A program made the position numbers and the translations under genes. From Adenanthera pavonina (Eukaryota; Streptophyta; Magnoliopsida; Fabales; Fabaceae), in the NCBI GenBank assembly GCA_026686845.1, contig JAIVEN010000012.1, positions 22,384,501-22,448,500 on the forward strand: a stretch of 64,000 nucleotides of DNA. Reading direction: 5' to 3'. Shown in pieces: positions 1 through 11,483 of this stretch. How positions within the stretch are numbered: the first letter of the stretch is position 1; every line of letters starts with the position of its first letter. The notes beneath the pieces were generated by a model. That model saw nothing but the letters and a program-made list of their open reading frames with translations. It ran no database searches and was not told where the DNA came from.

Positions 1-550
1 TGATATGGTATGTGGTGGTTATTGGGCATACAACTCGTTTATTGCTATTGAGAGCTTGGGTTTAGGGCATTGGTTGCCTATGTGTTTCTTGGTGAGTTTG
101 AGTTGCATATAAAGTCATTTGGGGATTTAGGTGTATTTAGTGGAAAAAGGGTATGTTACCTAATAGGTAGGATTGGGGTTTAAGGAAGTCAAGATCTAAG
201 AGAGTGACTTTCTTGAGGTGCAACCTTCTTGAACAATGTCTTTTTGCTATTTGGGATCTGCTAGAAAAGATTTGGTGTTCAAAAGGTTAATAGTTGGAAA
301 TTGGGAGGTATCAATGCCAAGTTTGGCCTAAAAGTGGTCACTTCAGTTTCAGGGTATCCAAAATCTCCATATGAAGCAATTTTAAGACAATGTTGATGCC
401 TATAGTTAGAGGATATGTAGAGTGACTAGAAGATTTTGAAATCACATCAATCGGAGATTCGAGCAAGAAGTTAGGTACGTCTGAAGTTCGACCAAATAAT
501 TAATATTTTGGTTGTCATTTGACAGATGATATTGGCATCACAGCGCTAGC
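1..550 (-). mobile_element. Internal 5' region of a Tat/Ogre-like LTR retrotransposon (cut by window edge)
   Basis: This stretch lies downstream, on the minus strand, of a primer-binding site read at 568-551. It should therefore be the untranslated leader or start of the internal region of an LTR element continuing outside the window. No convincing open reading frame is visible, so no gag domain can be named. The assignment rests only on position next to the primer site and LTR-like sequence. Confidence 0.45.
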
Positions 551-568
551 TTCCCAGGCAACGGTGCT
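551..568 (-). other. Primer-binding site, tRNA-Arg type, of a Tat/Ogre-like element
   Basis: On the minus strand this reads GCACCGTTGCCTGGGAA. It closely resembles the GGCGCCGTTGCCGGGGA primer site of plant Tat/Ogre Ty3 elements, which is complementary to tRNA-Arg. It sits just inside a possible LTR end (…TTGCCA) at about 572. The match is by recall of the consensus and has a few mismatches. Confidence 0.55.
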
Positions 569-571
569 TGG

Positions 572-1400
572 CAAGTGTGTTGTACCACTCCAATTAATTA
601 GGTATGAATGATTAATGCAATGCAGTAATGTCTACCTAAGTCGTTTCTCGCCGAAGGGAGTGATGAAGCTAGAACTTGAGTGATTGATGGATTAGATGCA
701 ATTAATTTAAGTTAAGATGCAAATAAAGAATAAATAATGAATATTTTAATATAATATTTTATTTTATTTTTTATTGATTTTTTTAATGATTGAAATATAT
801 ACTTAAGGATGAAAGAAAACTAAATGAATGTAAGATAGATGCTATGCAATCATTAACTAATGCAAGTTAACTAGATGCTATGACTTAATTAAATCCTAAA
901 TGCAAAGGAGGCTTAATTAATTATTAATTAATTAAATAAAATGATAAAAAAAACTAGTGCAAATGTAACTATATATTTTTTTTATCAAATGAGATGCAAT
1001 GCAAACTACTTCTATATGCAAATGTCAATTATAACTATGAGTTTGGAGAGGGGATTTTGCTTTGCAAACAATTAAAATTAAAACAAAAACAAAGATTGAA
1101 ATTAAATTTAAATTAAAGTAAAGTAAAATAAACAATTAATTAAGACAAACTAAACACTAATTAAGATTTAAAAAGAAAACTAGAAATTAAATATGGAAAG
1201 GTGCATCATTTGTGGTATTGACATATTACTTGAGTCCAATCAAATTAATAATAGGGATGTGATTAATTAAGTTAATTAAATAGTCATGACACTTAACTAT
1301 CATAAGTTTAGTTTAAGTAACCAATTAAGTTTAGAAACCTCTAGTCATTAATCAACCACTGTAAACTTATTTTGTCTAATTAATTAACTTAATTTTAATG
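572..1400 (-). repeat. LTR of the Tat/Ogre-like element (5' LTR on minus strand, outer boundary unresolved)
   Basis: AT-rich, non-coding sequence adjoining the primer-binding site. About 300 bases at 1090-1385 recur at 29402-29705 in the same direction with roughly 90% identity by eye, which shows it is dispersed repeat DNA. The outer end was not located and could lie anywhere up to about 2240. From 1400 to 2243 I see only further AT-rich non-coding sequence with no supportable gene. Confidence 0.45.
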
Positions 1401-2243
1401 TTAATTTAACTTCTAAATAAATCTGAAAAAATTAGGTAAAATTATCAATTATATCAAATTAGACAAGTAATCCCTTAATTAAGCATGATTACACTTAGTA
1501 TGACCTAGATTACTTCTTAAACCAATGGATTAATCAAAGTAACACCAATATTGGGCAAAATACTGAATTTTTCAAATATGGAAATAACATAAAACTAAGC
1601 TCAAATTAACATAAATAATCCAAAATCATGTATACAACTCAATCAAGTCAAATCCAATCTCTAAACATCAATATTAACATAAATTTTCATCAATTCCAAC
1701 TTTAAAACCAGACTAGAATCAATAAAAATTCTACAGATAACAAAACGAAAATAGAAAACAAACATTCCCATTTATTCCTTGAAAGTCATCCCAAGCTCTA
1801 TGTCTACTCCATAAATGATCCACCCAAGAGATTTAGTTCCTCATTTGGATGAAGATAGCACCAAGGGAAGACATGAATGGTTTGACCACGACAAGAGGAC
1901 AGAAAAAATGATGATCCATGAACTCGATGAAGTAAAAATCAGTTGCTAAACCCATGGACTTGATCGAAACTCAATTTCCCATAAAAGCTAGCTTTGGTTA
2001 AGTGTTGGAAGGATGGTATGAAAATGGATGAAATAAGGTTGAAGAAAGATGGGAATAATGGTGGAGAGAAACTCAAAATTGATGTGGGAATGGGAGGAAA
2101 TTAAGAGATTTGGGATGGGGTTGAGAGAAATCAAGAACGAAGTGGAAGGAATTGAGAGGTGAGAGAGAAAAGGTGAAAGAAAAATAGTAGCTGCCACTTT
2201 CATTCTGTGTGAGCATGAGGGTTTTTGAGAAAAGAAAAAAGGA

Positions 2244-2260
2244 AGGTTAAGGGTGTATTT
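2244..2260. repeat. Left target-site duplication of the LINE
   Basis: AGGTTAAGGGTGTATTT. It matches 8126-8142 (AGGTTAAGGGCATATTT) at 15 of 17 positions, and the two copies flank the minus-strand LINE exactly: the poly-A tail (a T run on plus) follows directly from 2261. The duplicated sequence itself resembles the end of a Tourist-type MITE. Confidence 0.7.
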
Positions 2261-2612
2261 TTTTTTGGCCGAAAAACTTGAATGCATTAGGAAAATAACA
2301 ACTCCAAAGTCATGAAAGTTTCATATCCAGATTAAATGAAACTGAATCTAAACTTAGCCAATTTAAAAAGGGGGATGGCGGAGATAAATCCCAAATATCC
2401 GGGTACATCCTTCTGTAAATAGACATAGCTAGCTAATTTGCTGCCTTGTTAGCTAAACTCGGTATTCACTTAAAGTAACAGATTGAGAGCCCTACACTAA
2501 GTCGAGAAATATATGCTAAAATACTAGTACTTTGCCATTCAAGATAGACCCCATTATGCTCCCCGTTAATCAACTCCAAACAATCTGATTCAATAATAAT
2601 ATTACTCCAAGC

Positions 2613-4235
2613 TCATTGCACAACTACCTGGATTCCTTTTGGTAATGCTAATGTCCCTGCCCTAAAACTAGAGTTAGCTCGTCTCTGATAATTTATCACC
2701 TCTAACACTTTTCCCAAATTATCACGGCATATAATCCCTACTCTCATATTATGATTATTAATGAAACTACCATCAACATTAAGTTTCACATAAGGCACCG
2801 ATTATCATTAACTATAGGACTATTATTCTTGGTACCCCCACATTCAATATGCCAATTATTTGCAACCCAATAATCCCATAACAAATTAGATGTTGTCTCA
2901 ATCACAAAGCTCGGATTCACTTCTCCATGCTCAAACACTAATCTGTTCCTTTCTTTCCAAATGTACCATATTAACATCACTACCGTAGCTTTATGCCATT
3001 CATTTAATTCATAGTCTAGCATAATGTCCAAAAGCCATTTATCAATTATAGAAAAAAGCTGCTCATTTACGCACATTCTTAAACCACAATCAAACCAAAT
3101 CCTTTTTGTCCATTCACAGTGCAAAACTAAATGTTCTATAGATTCAACCTATTTACCACAAATTGGACATAAAGAGGAAATGTTGCACCTTTTTCTCCAT
3201 AGATTTTCCTTAGTTGCAAGAGCTCCTTTACACAGTTGCCACACAAAATGTTTGATTTTGGGAGGGACCTTCAGCTTCCAGATTTCCTTCCATAGCTGTT
3301 TTAGCAACACATATGAAGTTCCAAGCTGCTCATTCATGCTCCTATCTACCTTGGCCTTACACAGATGATATGCTGATTTGATAGTAAATTATCCATTCCT
3401 ATTACTTATCCAAACTAAAGCATCACGAGTTCCATTCAGAAGAGGAATCTTCTGTATTTTGTTTTTCTCCTCCTCCATGAGTTATTCTTCCAGTGCTTCT
3501 AACAACCATCTACCCTGGTGAATACAATATGCAACTTTCATATTTTGCAAGTCAAAATTTAGAGGGACACTTGACACACACCTATTAGGTAGGTTTGGCG
3601 CCCATGGGGCATTCCAAAATAAAATATCTTGCCTATCTCCAACTCTCCAGCATAAATGTTCTTTCAGCACCTCTCTTTCAACCAATAAGCTTGTCCAAGC
3701 CCATGAAAGTGTCCCTCCATGTGATGCCTGTAGAAATCTACATTATGAAAGTAAAGGCCTTTCAGCACCTGCATCCACAAATCTTGAGGACAATGTAGGA
3801 CTCACCATGCTTGTTTTGCTAAGAGAGTTAAATTAAATCATTGAAAATCTTTGAAACCCAGCCCTCCATTACCATTAGGCATTGTTAAATTATTCCGCGC
3901 AAATTAGTGAATCTTTCCCCCATTTTCCCCTTGATTCCACTACAAGTTTGCTAACACACTATCTAACTCTTGACAAGTTTTCTTGGGAAATAAAAAGCAT
4001 GACATAGGAAAGGTAGGGATAGCATTTGCCACTACTTTAATCAATACTTCTTTTCCAGCAAGAGAAAGAAGCTTCACTTTGCACCCCTGTATTTTTTCTC
4101 TGACTCTATCCTTGACGAAAGCTAGGGCCTCTACCTTGGATCTCCCCCATAGAATTGGCAACCTTAAATATTTTCTTGGTGACACCACTGAACTTACTCC
4201 TAATATTTGAAATAGCATGATCTAGCCTTTCTTTG
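2613..4235 (-). pseudogene. LINE ORF2 remnant: reverse transcriptase C-terminus, zf-RVT, RNase H
   Basis: Recognisable pieces, in minus-strand order: the segment with KYLRLPILWGRSK and KEVLIKVVANAIPT at 4218-3940 (thumb region of plant LINE reverse transcriptase); fragments at 3685-3482 resembling the linker before zf-RVT; zf-RVT with PPKIKHFVWQLCKGAL and CPICGK at 3337-3149; and an RNase H start with VKLNVDGSF at 2798. The polymerase palm with its paired aspartates is missing. Frames change several times and stops interrupt each piece. This is a dead copy and not a host gene. Confidence 0.85.
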
Positions 4236-4480
4236 ACATGCTGATCAACCAATCTATTGCTGGTCCATGCATGTAAAATTTAAACCATTTGCCTCCAAGT
4301 CCATGAGTGTACAATCATTTAAAAAACTATGAAATTTTTCAAAACTACTTAATGATCGAATCCTCCTTCCCTGTTTTTTGGAATTATATAATAGGTCATT
4401 GAAATCTCCTATTAAAATCTAGGGACGATCCACCCCAAGATTCAAACATCTCAAAAGTCTACCATGATCGTCATTCCCGC

Positions 4481-5896
4481 AATGTTTTAAAATTCGGACT
4501 GGACATCAAATTGGAAATATTATCGGGTCACAATTTTTATGGTTCAACTGGTTTGATCGATGGTTGAACCGGTAACGTAATAATTAAATAAAAAATAATG
4601 TTATATACAATATAATATATTTATATGAAATAAAATATTAAATCTTTAAGTAATCTAAAAATAAACTTAAATAATATAATTTTATAATGAGTTACTAAGC
4701 TCACATGATAATAATATATATTAAATTATTAAAAATAATATGCTAATAAATCAATTATAATAACATCACATTACTACGACATTATAAAATGTCTACATAA
4801 TTTAATGTAATTGCTCATTCTTAGGAAGATGGGGGATGGCAATAGAGTTAAGTTAGAGGGCATAATAGTAGCTACTTAGGATTTCCGATTTCCTTCAATT
4901 ATTTAGGTTAATTAGTTTAGTTCTATTTTTCTTTTTATTTTAATTTTTTGTTTATAAATTATAATTATAATATTACAAATTATTATAAATTAGGAATAAT
5001 GTGAATAAATTAATATTATAAACTCATTGATCAATATAAGAAATGTAAAAAACTAGTCATATTATAAAATATAATACATGCTAGATTATATATATATATA
5101 TATATTTGTCATTTGTATCTATTATTAGCCTATTAGTTCACTGGCTTTATCTTATTTTTTAAATTCAATCAATGCACATGAGCATGGCTGTACACATCTG
5201 CCATAAGTCTCAAATCTCAAATGGGAAATGTGAAGGATTGATGGGAGTAGACGAGCAGTAATGATGCTTGGGGAAATGAGACATTTTTCTTTTTTCCTTT
5301 TAATTTATGGAGTCCAAATTCCAAACAGCATCCTTGTTCCCAACGTCATTATTTTACATATTCCCTAATCACTAACTTTCTCTCGTATTTTATCTGGGTT
5401 TCTTCTTCTCTCCATTTCATCGAAAGTTTACGAACTCAAAAGATTCAGAACAATATGATTTTTACTATGATAGAGATGAAGAACCATAAACAATGCTCTC
5501 CTTCTTTCTTCTCTTCTCTATGTCACTTCCATTTTTCCTTGTAAGTTAGCTCTAATTTTAAGTTAGATTTTTATCTGGTGAGATTTTCTTATCTGTTTTT
5601 CTTCGTCTTCTTGTTTCAGTTATGATATTTTATCTATTTATTGGAAAAACTGTGACTGCTGGCTAGATTTGATCTTCTCCTTTTTCTTTTCTTCTTCTAA
5701 GACATAGAGAACCATCCGGTTCTTTAAAATTGACCCTGGCTCTCGGTTTAACTCCAGTTTCCGATTCAAAGACCAGTTCAAAACAGTTCAACTTGGCCCA
5801 AGCACAAAATGGTCTAAATCTCCAAAACGAGCTGTTATTTATGTCAGGTGATGGTCGAACCAGTTCAACCGTCCGGTCCGATCTCAAAAACATTAT
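4481..5896. mobile_element. hAT-like non-autonomous element nested in the LINE endonuclease
   Basis: The termini are inverted relatives: left AATGTTTTAAAATTCGGACT and, on the opposite strand at the right end, AATGTTTTTGAGATCGGACC. An imperfect 8-base duplication flanks it (4473-4480 ATTCCCGC and 5897-5904 GTTCCTGC, 6 of 8). The two halves of the LINE endonuclease reading frame lie on either side and join in sense if the element is skipped. The interior is AT-rich and non-coding, with subterminal GAACCGGT-like words shared with elements at 15455-15630, 44811-45371 and 63105-63185. Confidence 0.65.
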
Positions 5897-6230
5897 GTTC
5901 CTGCTGCCTTGGCAGCCTGTACACAAACAAAACAGCCCTCTCACATCATCAAATCCTTCTTTGATTTCCACATGAATTACATTTTTCGAACAAAGTTGAA
6001 CATCTAGATGGACATCCTGCTTCCACCACAGAGCCATATCGCCTGATAGCCCTCTAGGCTCAACACTTACCCATGCTGGAAATTCATCCTTCATTGTAGC
6101 CCTCTCAATCTAGCATTCTTCATTTGTGTCTCCATTAGAAACACAATTCGGGGATGGTACTTTTGACATAAATGCCTCAAATATTTAATTGTTAGGGCTA
6201 CTCTCAACCCTTGATAGTTCTAACTTAAAG
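5897..6230 (-). pseudogene. LINE endonuclease N-terminal half (EEP domain)
   Basis: On the minus strand the segment upstream of 6094 contains HPRIVFLMETQ, matching the conserved beginning of plant LINE apurinic-like endonucleases, where the Glu of MET is catalytic. It is followed by GLSGDMALWWK (the GGLALLW-type motif) near 6035. A stop separates these two pieces. The domain continues beyond the nested element at 4472-4235 with ILIGDFNDLLYN. Part of the LINE described at 2261-8125. Confidence 0.8.
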
Positions 6231-6725
6231 CACTCATGGTAACCTGGTGGCTTTTGATGGCGAGCCACCAAGCCTCAGCTTATTATTCACCTGCACAAAC
6301 TGAAAGGCAATATTCTCTGGCAAGGGTTTCCCAACATTTTCACCATGTGTAGCACCAATTTCAACATTAGAAGAAAGCAAATTTCCCCTTACTCAGGCTG
6401 CTTATTTCCAATTCCACCTTTTCGTGCTTCCATTCCATGTATCAATTGCATTCCCAAGTTAAAAGTCTAACTATCCATATAAATCATCCCTTGATATCTC
6501 AATCCTTAAACCAATTCTACATCCATGAGGCTTTTTTAACGAACCTTCAAATATCTCAACTTTGGCCCCACGTTTCAAAGAAATTTTGTCTAAGTCTTAC
6601 ACCAATAGACATTCTTGCACGTGTATAACAGCAAGCTCATCTCTCCGTGTTGTTGAACCTTCATGCCCCTGTTCATCATCATCTGACGGCGAATCCACCA
6701 TGTATGGTTATGGGTCATGGTCAAA

Positions 6726-8030
6726 CTACTGGGGTCTATCAGTGCACACTTTGGGTGGACTCTGCGTCCTTATCCTCATATCTACGTGATCATCACGTGA
6801 CATAATAGGCCCACATATCATCTCTCTTACTAGAGATGTCTTAAAAAGAGTTTGTGGCCCACTAACAGGTGGCATAATTGGCCCACAACCCCCCTCACTA
6901 ACCTCTTGAATCCTTACATGTGGAGAAAAATTTTTAACCCCTTTACCTTTATAAAGCCTATTTATATTAGAGCCCAAATGCCCCATTTTAACCTCACTGT
7001 CCCTTATCTCCTGATGTTCCCCAACGTGTTCACTAATGTGTGAAGTGGCATCATCAATGACCCGACATTCCCTAACTTCATCCCACGCCTCTACCTCCAT
7101 GCCATGTGCCTCTGAAGCTTGCGTATAACACACCACCATCGAAGCCTTGTTGGTGCCTACTTGATCTTCATGTGACACCATATTCAAATCTTCTTAGCTT
7201 ATCATAATAATATATGATATTTCTTTTGGTGGTGCCACACAGAAACCCATATTGTATCTCCCTTTTGTTGGATCCAAAGCTGAGTACTTTCTCTCATCCA
7301 CATAAGCTCTTCGTTCATGCCCTAAACATCCACAATTGAAACAAATATCTTGTAACTTTTCATACTTCACCACAACCCATATGTTGGAAGGATATGGTCT
7401 AGTAATCCAAAATCCATCCATCAATGGTGCTATAATATCCACCTCAATTCGAACTCGAAAAAAGCCTCTAGTTACACCACCCTTTTGCCATGGATTCTCT
7501 TACACAAGAACTTTTCCAATGCAACTTCCCATTCATATAATATTCTTTTTCCCCATGGCTTCCCTTGGTAAGTTATGCAACTGCACCCAAAATAGGCAAT
7601 GATCAAGGTCCACCTCTACCATAGGGGTTAAAGGTGGCCATTCTTTTACCACTAAAAGTGAACCAGAAATTGTCCAGAGGCCATCACTCAATACTCGATC
7701 CATTAACTCTCTTGTTTCGAAATTGAAGAGGTAAAGATTAAAACCCCATTTAGTGACTATAACTTCATTTTCTTTCAGACTCTAACTCCTTATCATAACC
7801 TGTAACATAGTAGCTCTTCCTGTGCGCCATGGAGAGACCAACTCCCCTACTACCTCATATGCTTCTGTTGATTGCTGCGCCTCCTCCGACCAATCTACCC
7901 TTATTAATAGGTTATCTTCCGTCGTCTTCATCTCACGAACCATCGCTAGCCTATCCTTGCTCCAAATCTTCCTAACTTCGCCATCCAAAAGATCAATAGT
8001 ACATACACTTACCCAATACTTTTAGTTCCA
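6726..8030 (-). pseudogene. LINE ORF1-like remnant: DUF4283 region, CCHC knuckle, linker
   Basis: Three minus-strand frames (7988-7782, 7442-7194, 7187-6726) hold the pieces. The middle one contains YEKLQDICFNCGCLGHE, the start of the CX2CX4HX4C zinc knuckle (zf-CCHC_4) typical of plant LINE ORF1 proteins; the last Cys is altered (ERRAY where ERRAC is usual). The first resembles the DUF4283 N-terminus. The last is a low-complexity linker. In an active element these would form one nucleic-acid-binding protein that packages LINE RNA. Here stops and frame changes break it. Confidence 0.75.
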
Positions 8031-8125
8031 CAAACTATTAACCCGCACATGTACCTTACACACTCGATGAACCAAAGCTCTCACCGCTTGAGAGGTTTCT
8101 CTCTCCCCACATGAGATGTTTCCAT

Positions 8126-8142
8126 AGGTTAAGGGCATATTT
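8126..8142. repeat. Right target-site duplication of the LINE
   Basis: AGGTTAAGGGCATATTT, the partner of 2244-2260. It also forms the left end of the Tourist-type MITE copy that continues to the right, so the LINE landed in the first few bases of that MITE. Confidence 0.7.
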
Positions 8143-8480
8143 GAATGAATGAAAATGGTGCAAAAAAGGTGAGGTATAACCGTTTAAAATAAAATCAGAT
8201 ACAAATAGACAAATAACAATAAGGAAAAATGCGAAAGTTGGGAAATAAAATTTTCATAAAATTCCTCCATTTTAATTACCAAAATACCTCTTCAAAATTT
8301 CAACCTCCATTACCATGAACCATGATTTACAAGAAAATATTACATTAAATAGATTGTATTCCTAACAAAATAAAATGTAACATAAATCAGATTAAATTTT
8401 GATTCAAGGAAATTAAATTAATTATGAAATAAAATTTAAACTCAATTTGAAGGAAAATTATGAGTTAGAATGACAAAAAT
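8131..8480. mobile_element. Tourist-type MITE, copy 1 (left part)
   Basis: From TTAAGGGCATATTTGAATG onward this sequence parallels 15952-16400 (TTAAGGTGTATTTGGGAAC...), including a shared stretch with AAAATTCCTCC/AAATTTCTCC, a CATGATTTACAAG/CATGACCTGTAAA block and a terminal AAAATTATGAG. Similarity is about 75-80% by eye. The right end of this copy is not clear and may extend to about 8850. Confidence 0.6.
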
Positions 8481-10340
8481 AAAAGAAATAAAATAATAAA
8501 AAGAAATTTTCAAAACTCTTTGATAATTTTACTCTTAAATACGTCAATTCTGAATTATTTCCTTAATCACAATTAAACCATAAATGACCCAAAATCATAT
8601 TGAAAATTATTAAATAGAATAAAATGGAAAAATTAAATTCTTGAAATAATTTGAAAAGTAAAAATAATCAAAATTAAAGCTTAATTTAAAAAAAATTATT
8701 ACAAAATTATCATTTATTACAATTTAAGGCTACTTACTTAAATATTATCTAAATCACACAAAATTAGCAAAAATTTAATATTAAAAATACTTAATTAAAG
8801 AAAATAAAAATAATAAAAATTCATGATTATTAGCACCACAGCCCAACTTTCACTTGAGTCTTTTCTTCCTCTTTCTCAGTATTTGGTCATTTGCTCTAGT
8901 TTTTTTTTCCATTTTTCTAACTCTTTCCCCTCGTGTTAATCATCCTTACATGTCCTTTCGAGGAAAATTTTGGGTAAGTCTTGGTCGTTGACTATTGTTT
9001 TGATCTATTTTCTTAGATATTACAATATCCTTCATCATCACTCTCTCAATACACACATCAAATATTCTACTGTAGAGAGGTTTGGTCTCTCATGATGAAG
9101 AGATGATAGAAATATTTATTTAGATGCATATAAATATACTCATGAGAAAGCTACAGTTCATGCATCTTCATCTTGTTGGTTTCATCCAATTTGTCGCTGG
9201 AAAATGATGAATTCCATGCATATAAATTGAATAATTAAACACTTGATTTAACTGGTAAGGAGTTATACTAACTTAATTAGAGGTCTCAAATCAAAGTTGT
9301 GAGAATCCAAACATATTAAATATTTAGCAGTAAAACTTACTATTAGAAAGAATTCTATCTAATTTGATTTGGATTATAAAACATATCTTGAACATTACTA
9401 ATTTCATTAGTATCAATTTCAACGCACATATATGTAATTTAAAAAGAGATAGATAAAGTAGTGAGACAAAGCTATCATGTTGGTCCCATCTACCAAAAAT
9501 ATAGGAAATAATAGAAATAGATAAATAGGTTGGTGAGCACTCTTTCTCCCTCCTTATCAATTATTACAAAACTCAAATTTTGAGCTTGGTCAAAAGCAAA
9601 AGCCCTTTTAGGGTGGTGTGCGCGCTTAGATTTATTAGGCAAACCTTAATTGACAAGCTTGGGCGCCAATCTTCGCGGGATAATAAGGAAAGTCGCAAAG
9701 ATCGTCGCTATAGGAGTGATTCAATGTAACAATCAAATCAAACATATTCAGAAGCTTTCAACTTTGTTGTCGTCAAGCGTGAATACAAGTAGAAAACAGT
9801 TTTATTGGAGATAAAAATTAAAAATCAAAGACACACACACACACACAAACGTCATAAAATTGAGTCAAAATAGTGTCAAGTTTATTTATGTATTTCCTCA
9901 CGATAATTTAAAAAGAAAATCCAAGATCAGTATTTGAGGCTCTGTAAACTCTAATAATCTTCATGGTGAAAATATCAAGTACCCTTTTCGTGGATATATT
10001 AGTGCATCAATGGACCAGCTACTCAATTTTTAATTCAAATAAAAACAATTATATAACTTTACATTAAAAAAACTAATGTGATTGTGAATGTTATGTATCG
10101 CACAAAATTAAAAAAAAAACAAATTGTTAGAATTTTTATATTTGAAAAAATATATATAGAATTATCAAAGAAATACTAAGGCATTAAGAGATATATTGTA
10201 TATTTTTCCATCAAGAAAGAACGTTACGGCTTCAATCTACTTTGCGAAATAGAGTAGCAAATGCAATAAGCAAATACCTTCATTCAAGCAAAGACGAAAA
10301 TATTCATAGTCCTATGAATGTATCACACAAAACTATGTGA
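8481..10340. other. Intergenic AT-rich DNA, no gene seen
   Basis: No reading frame here resembles a known protein. The stretch contains a (CA)n microsatellite at about 9832-9848 and long A/T tracts. The minus-strand frame at 9560-9324 has no recognisable motif and I treat it as chance. Confidence 0.5.
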
Positions 10341-10355
10341 TATTTAACTAACTCG

Positions 10356-10529
10356 AAAGTCTAACCATTTCCAGCAATAGACCCAAATTCTGGGGGAAAT
10401 AATACAGTCTGGTGTACAAACTCCACATGGAATTGAAGCCATAGCACCAGACCCTGGTTCTCCCCTAGAGCCACTCTTGCTTGTGCTTCTATAATAAATT
10501 CTACCTACATGAACAGAGGCAAATCCTTC
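10356..10529 (-). pseudogene. Partial duplicate of the RPC6 3' end
   Basis: About 58 codons that repeat the C-terminus of the adjacent RPC6 gene, starting at GFASVHVGRIYYRSTSKSG (parent: DYASVPVGRVCYKCTSKSG) and ending WKWLDF without the stop. A short internal deletion turns the parental CPRISSCTPEGIISP into CTPDCIISP. Both cysteines of the parental CYKC are gone, as is part of the Cys cluster. No start or upstream domain exists. It lies 240 bases downstream of the parent gene in the same direction, so it probably arose by local tandem duplication. Not expected to be functional. Confidence 0.8.
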
Positions 10530-10772
10530 ATTTGAAGCAAAGTGGAAAATATAACAGAAGAGGTCATTTGGTTCACAGAATATAAGAGAATAAAATTTCA
10601 TAAAAAAGGTAATTTTATAAATGAAAAATCTATTGTATGCTTGGATCAAAAGAAAAATAGAAAGAGATAATTACTATTGAACAATGATAAGGAAAATAAA
10701 ATAAATATCACATAGCTTGAATTTTGGTCAAGGAAAGGGAATCCTTTTTCTGCTGCACATCCCAATACCCCC

Positions 10773-11483
10773 TTAGAAGTCCAACCATTTCTGGTAATAG
10801 ACACAAGTTCTAGGAGAAATAATGCCCTCAGGGGTACAAGAGCTTATTCTTGGACAAACACCACATGGAATAGAAGCCATGGCACCAGTTTTTGTCTCCA
10901 ACATAGGGCCACTCTTGCTGGTGCATTTATAACAAACTCTACCTACAGGAACAGATGCATAATCCTCAAATCCAGTGCTCCTCTCTTCTTTGATTTGATT
11001 GTCCAAAAGCAGGGCTCGTACAATATCTTCAATTTGCTGTGTTGTAAGCTCATCACGAAAAGCCCCACTCTTTTTACATCCCTCCAGAATTCCATCAAGT
11101 GTGGCAACTTTTTGCCTGAAAATGTACTTCAGACAAAACCCCTTTACAAACTCTATGAATTCCATATCGAGATCGCCATCGCTATACCAATTACCACCAC
11201 TGATTTCCTTGGATGGTTCGAACTCTGCAGCCATGTAGTGCTTTTTTCCTCTGTATTGGATGTTGACAACCTCCTTTATTAGATTCTTGGCTTTAAGTAA
11301 CTTAAGGGCCTTGGTAACCACACTGTCTGGTAGATTTGTTTCTCGTTTCATGTCTTGTGTCCAGATTGCCATGTCTCTTCTGCTTCGAATGATGTTGTAA
11401 AGGATACGCTCTGGGTCTGTGAGAGACTCTGATGAAGGACCTCCATCTTGTCGTTTTCTTTTAAGGGAGGAAGATCCTTGCAT
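10773..11483 (-). CDS. RPC6: DNA-directed RNA polymerase III subunit RPC6 (RPC34 family)
   Basis: Encodes 236 residues with no interruption. The product belongs to the RPC34/RPC6 family, part of the RPC3-RPC6-RPC7 subcomplex that helps polymerase III melt promoters with TFIIIB in the nucleus. Visible features: a basic N-terminus (SLKRKRQDG); a winged-helix part with WTQDMKRETNLPDSVVTKAL around residues 40-60; KKHYMAAEFEPSKEISGG, a family signature, near residue 95; and a C-terminus rich in cysteines (CYKC, IPCGVC, SSC, RTC) ending KWLDF. In the human homologue equivalent cysteines bind an iron-sulfur cluster. The ATG at 11483 was chosen because the sequence just upstream is a pyrimidine tract ending in TTGCAAG, a likely acceptor of a 5'UTR intron; the open frame continues upstream only into that intron. 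Length fits plant homologues. Confidence 0.88.
   Translation of the reverse strand: MQGSSSLKRKRQDGGPSSESLTDPERILYNIIRSRRDMAIWTQDMKRETNLPDSVVTKALKLLKAKNLIKEVVNIQYRGKKHYMAAEFEPSKEISGGNWYSDGDLDMEFIEFVKGFCLKYIFRQKVATLDGILEGCKKSGAFRDELTTQQIEDIVRALLLDNQIKEERSTGFEDYASVPVGRVCYKCTSKSGPMLETKTGAMASIPCGVCPRISSCTPEGIISPRTCVYYQKWLDF

Larger units (their letters stand above)
2261..8125 (-). mobile_element. Degenerate plant L1-type LINE, internally deleted, with nested hAT-like element
   Basis: Minus-strand non-LTR retrotransposon bounded by a 17-base target duplication (2244-2260 and 8126-8142), with a poly-A tail at 2261-2266. In element order: DUF4283-type region (about 8030-7600), CCHC knuckle (about 7355-7310), linker, endonuclease (about 6220-5897, resuming 4472-4235), C-terminal part of reverse transcriptase (4218-3940), zf-RVT zinc domain (about 3337-3150) and RNase H start (2798-2613). 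The catalytic core of the reverse transcriptase is absent: the end of the endonuclease near 4235 runs directly into the post-palm segment near 4205. Many stops and frame changes are present. The copy cannot be autonomous. Confidence 0.85.

Noticed and set aside
1988..2287. Minus-strand frame of 99 codons
   Set aside because: Serine/phenylalanine-rich and runs across the LINE boundary; composition artefact.
10995..11282. Plus-strand frames opposite RPC6
   Set aside because: Shadow of the real minus-strand RPC6 coding sequence.
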